A stretch of DNA of 7,764 nt from Lutibacter sp. (GCF_021647475.1 NZ_JAKIUR010000084.1:1-7764), one strand, 5' to 3'; positions 1 through 7,113 are shown, numbered from the stretch's first letter. The notes: generated by a model from the letters alone, not told the origin. A program made the numbers and translations.

Positions 1-139
1 TACTACTTGATGTCATTGGTGTAAATTATTGATTATCAGTATAATATACAAATAATTAATAACTTTGACAACTATAAATCAACTGATTATCTAGCTTTTA
101 TCAAAGAAAAAGTGTGAGTTTGCCCTGCCTTTTTAGGCT

Positions 140-222
140 TAAAATTAGTATCGAAAATAGGTTTTTCAGTTAAAAACAGCCGTTCTCGATACTAATTTTA
201 GTTAGAAAATGCACTTTTATAA
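140..222. repeat. Compound palindrome: nested hairpin plus adjoining hairpin
   Basis: A perfect 15-bp inverted repeat pairs 140-154 (TAAAATTAGTATCGA) with 186-200. Inside its 31-nt loop a second stem pairs 161-166 (GTTTTT) with 172-177 (AAAAAC) around a 5-nt loop. Immediately after it, 202-209 pairs with 215-222 in 7 of 8 positions around loop TGCAC. There is no run of T after the stems, so it does not look like an intrinsic terminator. It could be a dispersed intergenic repeat of REP or MITE type, a structured leader, or a small RNA. The pairing is seen directly; the function is unknown. Confidence 0.6.
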
Positions 223-259
223 TATTAAGTAATTCACAAAAAAGTAGCTGTAAAAATCT

Positions 260-267
260 TATATTTG
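260..267 (+). promoter_or_regulatory. Putative -7 promoter element for the acyl-CoA dehydrogenase gene
   Basis: TATATTTG matches the Bacteroidota primary sigma -7 consensus TAnnTTTG exactly and lies 37 bases before the ATG, leaving a leader of about 30 nt. No clear TTG -33 element is seen at the expected 17-23 base distance, which lowers confidence. Confidence 0.5.
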
Positions 268-304
268 TTGAAAAATAAACAAACACACAAAACTATTATA
301 AATT

Positions 305-1447
305 ATGGATTTTAATTTAACAGAAGAACAAATTATGATACGTGATGCAGCTCGTGATTTTGCCAAAGCTGAATTACAGGAAGGAGTTATAGAACGTGAT
401 AAAACTGAAACATTTCCTACAGAACAAATAAAAAAAATGGGCGAACTAGGTTTTTTAGGAATGATGGTAGATCCAAAATATGGAGGAAGCGGATTAGATA
501 CTGTTTCCTACGTTTTGGCTATGGAAGAAATTTCCAAAATTGATGCATCTGCTTCCGTTATTATGTCTGTTAATAATTCATTAGTTTGCTGGGGATTAGA
601 AACCTACGGAACCGAAGAACAAAAACAAAAATATTTAGTTCCATTAGCTAAAGGTGAAATTCTTGGTGCTTTTTGTCTAAGCGAACCTGAAGCTGGTTCT
701 GATGCCACTTCACAACACACAACCGCCATTGATAAAGGAGATTATTATTTATTAAACGGTACAAAAAACTGGATTACTAACGGAAATAGTGCCAGTGTAT
801 ATTTAGTAATTGCACAAACTCATAAAGAAAAAGGACACCACGGAATCAATGCTTTTATTGTTGAAAAAGGAATAGAAGGCTTTGATATTGGCCCAAAAGA
901 AGATAAAATGGGAATTAGAGGTTCCGATACACACTCATTACTATTTACAGATGTAAAAGTTCCAAAAGAAAACAGAATTGGTGAAGATGGTTTTGGATTT
1001 AAATTTGCCATGAGAACATTGGCTGGTGGTAGAATAGGAATAGCATCTCAAGCATTAGGCATTGCCGCCGGTGCTTATGAATTGGCACTTAAATATTCTA
1101 AAGAACGAAAAGCTTTTGGAAAACCAATTTGTGAACATCAAGCCATTGCATTCAAATTAGCAGATATGGCTACTGAAATTGAAGCAGCTAGGCTTTTGTG
1201 TATAAAGGCCGCTTGGGACAAAGACAATCATAAAAATTACGATTTATCAGGTGCAATGGCAAAATTATATGCTGCCGAAACCGCCATGAAAGTAACCACA
1301 GAAGCAGTGCAAATTCACGGTGGAAATGGTTATGTAAAAGAATATCATGTAGAGCGTTTAATGCGTGAAGCTAAAATTACTCAAATTTACGAAGGCACTT
1401 CTGAAATTCAAAAAATTGTAATCTCGAGAAGTGTTTTGAGAGATTAA
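305..1447 (+). CDS. Acyl-CoA dehydrogenase, short-chain/butyryl type
   Basis: This is an FAD-dependent enzyme that would introduce the alpha,beta double bond into an acyl-CoA, passing electrons to electron-transfer flavoprotein; it acts in the cytoplasm in fatty-acid or branched-chain amino-acid breakdown. At 380 residues it has the usual full length. The N-terminal helical domain covers about 1-115. The first family signature (CLSEPEAGSD) lies at 124-133 in the beta domain, with the flavin-contacting NWITNG at 155-160. The C-terminal helical domain starts near 230, with RKAFGKPI at 268-275. The second signature runs from Q336 to E355. The catalytic base is expected to be E363 in IYEGTSEIQ, the position used by short-chain and butyryl-CoA dehydrogenases. 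The ATG is chosen because the family typically starts with a sequence like MDFNLTEEQ. The gene appears monocistronic, with its own promoter element and terminator. Exact chain-length preference cannot be read from sequence. An imperfect copy of its last codons follows the stop. Confidence 0.95.
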   Translation: MDFNLTEEQIMIRDAARDFAKAELQEGVIERDKTETFPTEQIKKMGELGFLGMMVDPKYGGSGLDTVSYVLAMEEISKIDASASVIMSVNNSLVCWGLETYGTEEQKQKYLVPLAKGEILGAFCLSEPEAGSDATSQHTTAIDKGDYYLLNGTKNWITNGNSASVYLVIAQTHKEKGHHGINAFIVEKGIEGFDIGPKEDKMGIRGSDTHSLLFTDVKVPKENRIGEDGFGFKFAMRTLAGGRIGIASQALGIAAGAYELALKYSKERKAFGKPICEHQAIAFKLADMATEIEAARLLCIKAAWDKDNHKNYDLSGAMAKLYAAETAMKVTTEAVQIHGGNGYVKEYHVERLMREAKITQIYEGTSEIQKIVISRSVLRD

Positions 1448-1491
1448 AATTCCTTTTTGTAATCTCGAAAAGTATTTTTTTAAAAGATTAA
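1416..1491 (+). repeat. Imperfect tandem duplication of the acyl-CoA dehydrogenase 3' end
   Basis: The last 32 bases of the gene (1416-1447) recur at 1457-1491. Copy 2 has a 3-base T insertion and four substitutions, every one a G in the gene and an A in the copy. Read in its own frame, copy 2 encodes VISKSIFLKD followed by TAA (1459-1491), against VISRSVLRD and TAA at the true C-terminus. Copy 2 is out of frame with the gene and has no start of its own, so it is probably untranslated. The repeat is seen directly; its origin (slippage, or remnant of a collapsed tandem gene pair) is inferred. Confidence 0.75.
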
Positions 1492-1504
1492 GAATATTTT
1501 ACTT

Positions 1505-1527
1505 AGGGCAATTCATTTTGCCCTTTT
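1505..1527 (+). terminator. Intrinsic terminator after the acyl-CoA dehydrogenase gene
   Basis: AGGGCAA (1505-1511) pairs perfectly with TTGCCCT (1518-1524) around a 6-base loop TTCATT, and the stem runs into TTTT. It is one of the few GC-rich patches in this intergenic region. It lies 57 bases after the stop codon and beyond the duplicated tail. Confidence 0.8.
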
Positions 1528-1653
1528 GAATTTTACTTTGTTTCTTTTCTCTCAAAAAATTAATTTACATAGCTAAAAAAAATATTTTAATTAGCTTCTT
1601 CCTACTAATTATCGAATACGTTTTAGTAATTTTTTCAGCCTACTATTAAATGA

Positions 1654-1669
1654 ATGAATATTTATTCAT
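1654..1669. promoter_or_regulatory. Putative operator for the TetR-family regulator
   Basis: ATGAATA and TATTCAT form a perfect 7+7 bp inverted repeat separated by TT. It lies 30 bases before the regulator's start codon, and its last base is the first base of the -7 element TACATTTG. A bound repressor dimer would occupy the spacer and block RNA polymerase. TetR-family repressors commonly bind such palindromes in their own promoters, so autorepression of the whole operon is the natural inference. Binding itself is not shown by the sequence. Confidence 0.65.
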
Positions 1670-1676
1670 ACATTTG
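1669..1676 (+). promoter_or_regulatory. Putative -7 promoter element of the efflux operon
   Basis: TACATTTG is an exact match to the Bacteroidota TAnnTTTG consensus, 23 bases before the ATG at 1700. Transcription would start near 1681-1684, giving a leader of under 20 nt. No convincing TTG -33 element is visible. Further upstream (1528-1653) is AT-rich sequence with weak, mutually exclusive inverted repeats and no gene. Confidence 0.6.
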
Positions 1677-1699
1677 TATCAAAAATAAATACATCAATT

Positions 1700-2287
1700 A
1701 TGGCAAGAAAAATAGATGATGAAAAAATTAAAAGAATAAAAGAAGCCACTATGCAAACTATTGTTGAAAATGGTATTGAAGATACAACCATAGCAATGAT
1801 TGCAAAAAATGCTAACGTCAGTGGTGGCTATTTGTATAGAATTTACAAAGGAAAACAGGACTTAATCAATGAACTTTTTTTTGAAAAAGCGAATTCACTA
1901 TACCAAGAATTAGAGTTTCTACTAAGCGTTCAACAAAACACCATAGAATCTTTTATAAACTCTTTTATTCAAAACAGAATTATTTATTTTATAAATGAAC
2001 CTATTGCTTCAAAATTTTATTATCAATTGCTACATAATGAAAATTTCGCTTTACCAAAAGACTTGAGAATTAAGACATTACATGTAATGGAAACTATTAA
2101 AGCTATTGGACTTAAATCTGGAGAAATATCAGAAAACATCAGTCTGTATCAATTACATTATCATCTTTTTGTATATGTAATTGATTATATTCATTTTAAA
2201 AGAAAAAATATTTTTGGTTTAAAAGAATCTATAAATGAAGATCTTCCTTTTTTAACCCAAAGTATTCTCAAAATTTTTAAACAATAA
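1700..2287 (+). CDS. TetR/AcrR-family transcriptional regulator
   Basis: This is a probable ligand-responsive repressor of the operon it heads. The N-terminal DNA-binding domain spans about 5-60. The helix-turn-helix lies at about 29-48 (TTIAMIAKNANVSGGYLYRI), followed by YKGKQDLINELF, a typical TetR pattern in which a toxic compound or exporter substrate would be sensed by the C-terminal domain. That domain (about 65-195) is all-helical and variable, as usual in the family, so the ligand cannot be predicted. At 195 residues the length is normal. The gene is followed after 4 bases by the TolC-like gene, so it is the first cistron of the operon, and a palindromic operator candidate abuts its promoter. 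By position and role it is comparable to E. coli CecR (YbiH), which controls ybhGFSR; orthology is not established. Confidence 0.92.
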   Translation: MARKIDDEKIKRIKEATMQTIVENGIEDTTIAMIAKNANVSGGYLYRIYKGKQDLINELFFEKANSLYQELEFLLSVQQNTIESFINSFIQNRIIYFINEPIASKFYYQLLHNENFALPKDLRIKTLHVMETIKAIGLKSGEISENISLYQLHYHLFVYVIDYIHFKRKNIFGLKESINEDLPFLTQSILKIFKQ

Positions 2288-2291
2288 ACAA

Positions 2292-3671
2292 ATGATTCAA
2301 ATCATAATAAAAAATAGTCATCCTTTAAAATTAAAACATATTACATTTTTGTTTTTTTTAATTGGTTCAATAAGTCAGGCTCAAGTAATTTCATTAAAAG
2401 ATGCCCATGAATTAATGCTATCAAATAACGGAAATTTAAAAGCTTCTTCATTTGAAGTTAGACAAAATTATGAAGAATATAAAGCCACACAAGGATTACA
2501 TTTACCTAATATTACAGCATCTGGAACTTATTTAAGAATTGATAATGATCTTAAATTTGATCTAAATCCAGAAAGAGATATGTTAGGCGGACTATTAAAC
2601 CTTCCTAATCCAGCTCAATTATTAGGAGATTGGAATTTCACTTTGCAACAAAAAAATTTAGGCTTTGCTACAGTAAATGTTTCAATGCCAATATTTACAG
2701 GTGGCTTAATAAATGATGCTAACAAAGCTGCAAAAATAAAATATAAATTAGCCAAAAATAAGCATCAAATTAATGACAATAAATACACCATTAATTTAAT
2801 TCAATCTTATTACAGATTAAAATTAGCAAAATCCGTTAAAAACCTAAGGCAAAAAGTATATAATACGGTTCAATTACATTATAACCTAGCTGCTAAATTT
2901 TTTGAAAATGGTCTAATTCCAGAAGTAGAGACCCTAAATGCCCAAGTTGCCTTGTCTAATGCTAAAACTGAACTAATTGGTTCACAAAAAGATTTGGAAT
3001 TAGCAAAAAACGCATTAGCAAACTTAATAGGAATTAAAAATATAGATAGTTTATCTACAAATTTTATAAAACCAACTTTAGTTAAACCATTAAGTAAATT
3101 TCAAATAGATTTATTAAAAAATAACCATCAATTAAAAGCTATTCAACAAAATAAAAGTCTAGCTCAAATTGGGGTTCAGGCAAAAAAGAGTGACTATTTT
3201 CCTAAAATTGATTTTTTTGGATCTTATATTCCTTGGACAGATAATTTGCCAATTGTAAAAAATACAAAATGGTTTGTTGGTATTGGTGCTGAATGGAAAT
3301 TATTTGATGGTTTACAACGCGAACATAAAATAAAAGCAGCAAAATATAAAATAGATCAAGCTAAAGCTATTGAAGTCCAAGCCAAGCTAAATCTTCAAAC
3401 CTACACAGAAAAATTATTTAACACTATGAAAAAAGCGTCTGAACAATATCAAAGTCTTATTCTCAATGAAACCTATGCCCAGAAGTTAAAATTTATGAGA
3501 ACGCGTGCATTTGAAGAGGGTACAGGAACTTCATTAGAAGTGGTGGATGCCTCTTTAAAACTTTCACAAATTCAATTATATAAATTACAAACCTTATATA
3601 AATACAATATAGCCTATGGGGAACTCATGGTTATCACTGGACAAACTAATCTATTTTTGAACCAAAACTAA
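2292..3671 (+). CDS. TolC-family outer-membrane efflux protein
   Basis: This protein would form the trimeric outer-membrane duct through which the exporter releases its substrate. A signal peptide is evident: basic residues up to K15, a hydrophobic core at about 17-28, and a likely cleavage after SQA (residue 30), leaving QVISL as the mature start. No lipobox cysteine is present, so it is not a lipoprotein. The two-fold repeat of the OEP domain is visible. LPNITASGTY (71-80) corresponds to FPKIDFFGSY (303-312). PIFTGG (133-138) corresponds to KLFDGL (336-341). FFENGLIPEVETLNAQVAL (203-221) corresponds to FEEGTGTSLEVVDASLKL (407-424). Between them run long alpha-helical segments. At 459 residues it is a typical full-length member. 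It starts 4 bases after the regulator and 7 bases separate it from the adaptor, indicating co-transcription. Confidence 0.93.
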   Translation: MIQIIIKNSHPLKLKHITFLFFLIGSISQAQVISLKDAHELMLSNNGNLKASSFEVRQNYEEYKATQGLHLPNITASGTYLRIDNDLKFDLNPERDMLGGLLNLPNPAQLLGDWNFTLQQKNLGFATVNVSMPIFTGGLINDANKAAKIKYKLAKNKHQINDNKYTINLIQSYYRLKLAKSVKNLRQKVYNTVQLHYNLAAKFFENGLIPEVETLNAQVALSNAKTELIGSQKDLELAKNALANLIGIKNIDSLSTNFIKPTLVKPLSKFQIDLLKNNHQLKAIQQNKSLAQIGVQAKKSDYFPKIDFFGSYIPWTDNLPIVKNTKWFVGIGAEWKLFDGLQREHKIKAAKYKIDQAKAIEVQAKLNLQTYTEKLFNTMKKASEQYQSLILNETYAQKLKFMRTRAFEEGTGTSLEVVDASLKLSQIQLYKLQTLYKYNIAYGELMVITGQTNLFLNQN

Positions 3672-3678
3672 ACTAAAA

Positions 3679-4671
3679 ATGAAAAATACAAAATTTATAA
3701 AATCACTTATTAGCCTACTAATAATCGCAATATTAGTATTAACTGGTATATGGTTTTTAATTAAACCTAAACAAGTTGTATTACAAGGTAGAATTGAAGC
3801 AAAAGAAATTTATTTATCTGCTAAAATTCCAACCAGAATAAAATCCTTTGAAGTTAATGAAGGTGCTTCTGTAAAAAAAGGACAACTATTAGCTACATTA
3901 GAAAGTCCAGAAATTACAGCTAAAGTGCAACAAGCATTAGCAGCACAAGAAGCTGCTAATGCCCAAAAGGATAAAGCCGTAAATGGTGCTAGAGTTGAAG
4001 AAATAAGAGCTGCAAAAAGTGTTTATATAAAAGCTTCAGCTGCAGCAGAGGTAATGAGTAAAACTTATGATAGAATCAACAATTTATTTAAAGATGGTTT
4101 AGTATCTCAACAAAAAAAAGATGAAGTTTCAGCTAAAAAACAAGCTGCCTTAAGCGATCAGATTGCCGCTCAAAACATGTATCAAATGGCTTTAAACGGA
4201 GCAAGAAAAGAAGATATTGCTACTGCAAAAGCTTTGGTGAAACGTGCTGAAGGAGCTTTAAATGAAGTTAAAGATTACAGTAATGAAAGAAATATAATTT
4301 CACCAATAGATGGAGAAGTAATAAACTTTTTACCAGAAGAAGGTGAATTAATAGCTCCTGGTTACCCTGTTGTCCATTTAGTAGATTTGGCAAATAGCTA
4401 TTCTGTTATTAATGTAAAAGAAACCTTTCTATCCAACTTTAAAAAAGATGCTGAATTTGAAGCTACCATACCTGCATTAGCAAATAAAAAAATAAAATTT
4501 AAGGTGTATTATATTGCCCCTTTAGGCTCATATGCTACATGGCATGCTACTAAAGCTTCAGGTGATTTCGACATCAGAACATTTGAAATTAAAGCTCATC
4601 CTGTTGTTAAAGACAATAATCTAAGACCTGGAATGAGTATTTTAATAGATTATTCTCAATTTAAGAAATAA
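3679..4671 (+). CDS. HlyD/YbhG-type periplasmic adaptor (membrane fusion protein)
   Basis: This protein would bridge the inner-membrane permeases and the TolC-like duct. One N-terminal membrane anchor lies at about 9-29, followed by a beta strand region with the first half of the lipoyl-like domain (about 45-80, IPTRIKSFEVNEGASVKKGQ). A long coiled-coil hairpin runs from about 80 to 200. The second lipoyl half follows (about 206-235, ISPIDGEVINFLPEEGELI) and then a beta-barrel domain ending in the family-typical LRPGMSILI (315-323). The hairpin contains two matching segments, NGARVEEIRAAK (102-113) and NGARKEDIATAK (173-184), one on each arm; this is the pattern of the YbhG/YhiI branch of adaptors that work with ABC-2 permeases. 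Length (330 residues) fits that branch. The next gene begins 1 base after its stop. Confidence 0.92.
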   Translation: MKNTKFIKSLISLLIIAILVLTGIWFLIKPKQVVLQGRIEAKEIYLSAKIPTRIKSFEVNEGASVKKGQLLATLESPEITAKVQQALAAQEAANAQKDKAVNGARVEEIRAAKSVYIKASAAAEVMSKTYDRINNLFKDGLVSQQKKDEVSAKKQAALSDQIAAQNMYQMALNGARKEDIATAKALVKRAEGALNEVKDYSNERNIISPIDGEVINFLPEEGELIAPGYPVVHLVDLANSYSVINVKETFLSNFKKDAEFEATIPALANKKIKFKVYYIAPLGSYATWHATKASGDFDIRTFEIKAHPVVKDNNLRPGMSILIDYSQFKK

Positions 4672-4672
4672 T

Positions 4673-5842
4673 ATGAAACCAATGCTACAGATAGCAAAAA
4701 GAGAAATTGCTTTACTACTTAGTAATAAAACTATTTTCATTTTTGCCGTAATACTTCCTTTTATTTCATTACTATTTTTTAATGGCTTATTAAAAAATGG
4801 TGTTGCGAGAGATTTACCAATTGCAGTAATTGATTTAGATAATTCTGCAATTTCAAGAAATGTTATTTCTCAATTAGATGCAACTCCTGAATTATGGATT
4901 TATCAAACCATTGTTAATCAGCAAAAAGGTGAATCCTTAATCCGACAAGGAAAAATATACGGATTGGTAACTATTCCCAAAAATTTTGAAGCTGATTTAA
5001 AAAGTGGTAAACAAGCAACAATTGTCAATCAATACAACAGTAATGTTTTACTGCCTGGCGGATTAGAATTTAAGACTTTCAGCAAGGTTATTGGAACAAT
5101 TTCTGCTAAAATATTTATACAAAATCAACTGCTTAAAGGGGTTTCAATGCAACAGGCTATTGTTAATTATCAACCTGTAAAATTAAATAATCACGTACTA
5201 TCAAACCCATATACCAATTATTCTTATTATTTGAATTCTGGATTTTTGGCGTATTTTCTTCAAATAATAATAATTTTGACAACAATATATTGCTTTGGAA
5301 ATGATTTAAAATATAATAAAGGAAATCAATTATTAAGAATTTCAAATGGAAAATTAAATCCCATCGTTTTTGGAAAAATTTTACCATTTACTATATGGTT
5401 CTTTTTCGTTGGACTTATTATGTATTACAGCATGTTTGTATGGCAAGATTTTCCTTTAAACGGAAGTAAAACAGCATTATTAATCGGCCTTTTTTTACTA
5501 ATAGTTGCAAGTCAATCTTTTGCGTTATTTTTTCTTTCAATTAGCAATAGTTTTAGCGAAGCATTGATATATGGCTCAGGTTTTGCAGCAGTAAGTTTAT
5601 CTTTTTCCGGAATAACATTTCCTATTTTTTCAATGGGTAAAATTTTACAATGGATAAGCCAAGTTTTCCCTTTTACACATTTCTTTGAATTGTTTATGGA
5701 ACAATCTCAACAAGGATTTCCTGTTTATTATTCTTTTAAATCAATTATAATGCTTATAATTTTATGTTTACTGCCTATTATTTTTGCTTGGCATAATTTA
5801 CACAAACTTTTTTTTAAGGGTATGTTTAACAACCGTATTTAA
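4673..5842 (+). CDS. ABC-2 type transporter permease, first of pair
   Basis: This is an integral inner-membrane protein of the ABC2_membrane_3 type (YbhR/YbhS-like), the likely substrate translocation subunit. The first membrane segment is at about 21-40. A large extracytoplasmic domain follows (about 45-185), containing DLPIAVIDLDNSAISR (48-63) and IPKNFEADLKSGKQATI (101-117). Five more membrane segments lie at about 188-208, 234-256, 267-289, 297-319 and 355-374. SFSGITFPIF (310-319) is the conserved S-G-x-x-F/P region preceding the last loop, and a short basic tail ends the protein. At 389 residues it is full length. It has no Walker A, Walker B or signature motif. It is paralogous to the next gene, whose start lies 2 bases after this stop, so a heterodimer is likely. 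The substrate is not predictable; drugs, lipids or cell-envelope precursors are all possible. Confidence 0.9.
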   Translation: MKPMLQIAKREIALLLSNKTIFIFAVILPFISLLFFNGLLKNGVARDLPIAVIDLDNSAISRNVISQLDATPELWIYQTIVNQQKGESLIRQGKIYGLVTIPKNFEADLKSGKQATIVNQYNSNVLLPGGLEFKTFSKVIGTISAKIFIQNQLLKGVSMQQAIVNYQPVKLNNHVLSNPYTNYSYYLNSGFLAYFLQIIIILTTIYCFGNDLKYNKGNQLLRISNGKLNPIVFGKILPFTIWFFFVGLIMYYSMFVWQDFPLNGSKTALLIGLFLLIVASQSFALFFLSISNSFSEALIYGSGFAAVSLSFSGITFPIFSMGKILQWISQVFPFTHFFELFMEQSQQGFPVYYSFKSIIMLIILCLLPIIFAWHNLHKLFFKGMFNNRI

Positions 5843-5844
5843 TT

Positions 5845-7047
5845 ATGAATAAAATAATCAAATCATATTACCAATCTAAAATTTTATTCTGGAATACTAT
5901 TCGTTCAGAATGGAAAGCAATTACCCAAGATAAAGCAGTAATTGAAATCTTTTTGTCCATTACTATGGTCATTCTTTTAGCTTATACTTATATATACTCT
6001 AATCAAGTTGTTCAAAAAATACCAGTAGCAGTAGTAAATCAAGATGCAACAAAACTTAGTAGAGATTATATCGCTATGCTCAATGCAAGCGATGGAATTA
6101 AAGCGGTAACTACAATTACTAATTTGCAAGAAGCCAAAGTTGCCTATTACAAAAACAAAGTGAGAGGAATACTTATTATTCCAAAATATTTTGAAGAAAA
6201 TATAAGAAGTGGCAAACAAACAACAATCACTACTTTTTCTGATGCGTCTAATATGTTATTTTACAAACAAGTATTAGGAACCATCTCAACTATTAATGGA
6301 TATTTTAATGCTGGAATAGTTATAAAAAAAGAAATGGCACATGGAAAATCATATAAACAAGCTATTAAAAATTATACTTCAATTAAAACAATTTCTAATA
6401 GTTTATTTAATATTTCGGGTGGATATGCCACTTATTTAATTCCAATGCTAACAGCCTTAATTGTTCAATTAGTATTATTAATGGGAATTGGGTTAATAAA
6501 TGGCACCAAAAATGAAGAACTTACAATGAAATCTAATTTTCCAAAATTATTACATAAAGGCGGAACAATTCCCGTATTATTTGGAAAAGCAGTTTTATAT
6601 TCTTTACTATTCTTAGTAATTATTCCCATTCAAATTGGAATTGTTTATACTCTATTTTCAATCCCAGTTAGATCCTCTCTTTTTACAATATACATTTTCA
6701 CAATCCCTTACGTGTTTTCTATAGTTTTTTTGGGAATAGCAATTAGTTCCTTTTTTAACAAACGTGAAGATGTTCTGCTGTTTATTGTACTTACTTCAAT
6801 ACCTTCTTTAATGTTAAGTGGACTTTCATTTCCCGTTCAAGGTTTTTCTAGATTTTACAAAATTCTTGCCCAATTTGTACCTTCAACTTCTGGTATAGAT
6901 GGATTTGTCAAATTGACTCAAATGAAAGCCTCATTTTTTGAAGTATTCCCTGAATGGGTAAAATTATGGTTATTAGCGTGCCTTTATTTTATATTAGCTT
7001 TTATTTCTTTAAAATTAAGAACTCGCAAGAAGTTGAAAACCATCTGA
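5845..7047 (+). CDS. ABC-2 type transporter permease, second of pair
   Basis: This is the partner inner-membrane permease, with the same architecture as the gene before it. The first membrane segment lies at about 34-53 after a longer cytoplasmic N-terminus. The extracytoplasmic domain spans about 55-195, with KIPVAVVNQDATKLSRDY (58-75) and IPKYFEENIRSGKQTTI (112-128) matching the first permease. Further membrane segments are at about 197-218, 247-270, 280-302, 309-330 and 372-390. LSGLSFPVQGF (324-334) corresponds to the conserved region of the paralogue. The protein ends in a strongly basic tail (LRTRKKLKTI). At 400 residues it is full length and, like its partner, has no nucleotide-binding motifs. 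It is the last gene of the operon; a bidirectional terminator follows 24 bases later, and no ATPase gene lies downstream on this strand. Confidence 0.9.
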   Translation: MNKIIKSYYQSKILFWNTIRSEWKAITQDKAVIEIFLSITMVILLAYTYIYSNQVVQKIPVAVVNQDATKLSRDYIAMLNASDGIKAVTTITNLQEAKVAYYKNKVRGILIIPKYFEENIRSGKQTTITTFSDASNMLFYKQVLGTISTINGYFNAGIVIKKEMAHGKSYKQAIKNYTSIKTISNSLFNISGGYATYLIPMLTALIVQLVLLMGIGLINGTKNEELTMKSNFPKLLHKGGTIPVLFGKAVLYSLLFLVIIPIQIGIVYTLFSIPVRSSLFTIYIFTIPYVFSIVFLGIAISSFFNKREDVLLFIVLTSIPSLMLSGLSFPVQGFSRFYKILAQFVPSTSGIDGFVKLTQMKASFFEVFPEWVKLWLLACLYFILAFISLKLRTRKKLKTI

Positions 7048-7070
7048 AATTATTATTATTTTCTATTAAA

Positions 7071-7102
7071 TAAAAAAGCTCATTTTTAATATAGCTTTTT
7101 TA
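7071..7102. terminator. Bidirectional intrinsic terminator between convergent genes
   Basis: TAAAAAAGCT (7071-7080) pairs perfectly with AGCTTTTTTA (7093-7102) around a 12-base loop. A-runs on one side and T-runs on the other make it work on both strands. It lies between the stops of the permease gene (7047) and the minus-strand gene (7114), so it can end both transcripts. Confidence 0.8.
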
Positions 7103-7113
7103 CAATTTGATAA

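Larger units (their letters stand above)
1..304. other. Intergenic region upstream of the acyl-CoA dehydrogenase
   Basis: No open reading frame of useful length with protein-like character was found on either strand. The stretch holds a compound palindrome (about 140-222), a short GCCT-TTTT-AGGC hairpin at 127-138, and two matches to the Bacteroidota -7 consensus TAnnTTTG on the plus strand: TAACTTTG at 60-67 and TATATTTG at 260-267. The 127-138 hairpin lacks a U-run, so it is a poor terminator candidate. If the 60-67 element were active, its transcript would carry the palindrome in a leader of roughly 230 nt before the acyl-CoA dehydrogenase start. That is inference only. Confidence 0.6.

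Noticed and set aside
3..32. Possible C-terminal tail of an upstream plus-strand gene (reads LLDVIGVNY then TGA)
   Set aside because: Only nine residues are visible and I cannot match them to a family; another frame also ends within 24 bases, so the coding frame cannot be decided.
127..138. GCCT-TTTT-AGGC hairpin as terminator of an upstream gene
   Set aside because: The stem is only 4 bp with no T-run after it, and the upstream gene is itself not identified.
820..1011. Minus-strand reading frame of 63 codons
   Set aside because: It lies entirely inside the acyl-CoA dehydrogenase gene, antisense to conserved codons, and its translation shows no domain-like pattern.
1571..1628. Several short inverted repeats (AGCTAA/TTAGCT, AATTAG/CTAATT, TACTAA/TTAGTA)
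   Set aside because: They are six-base, overlap and exclude one another, and are expected by chance in such AT-rich DNA; no T-run or promoter relation supports a role.
5163..5387. Minus-strand reading frame of 74 codons
   Set aside because: It is a shadow inside the first permease gene; the sequence is explained by the membrane-protein codons on the other strand.
5977..6219. Minus-strand reading frame of 80 codons
   Set aside because: It is a shadow inside the second permease gene, rich in F, I, Y and S as expected for AT-rich antisense sequence.
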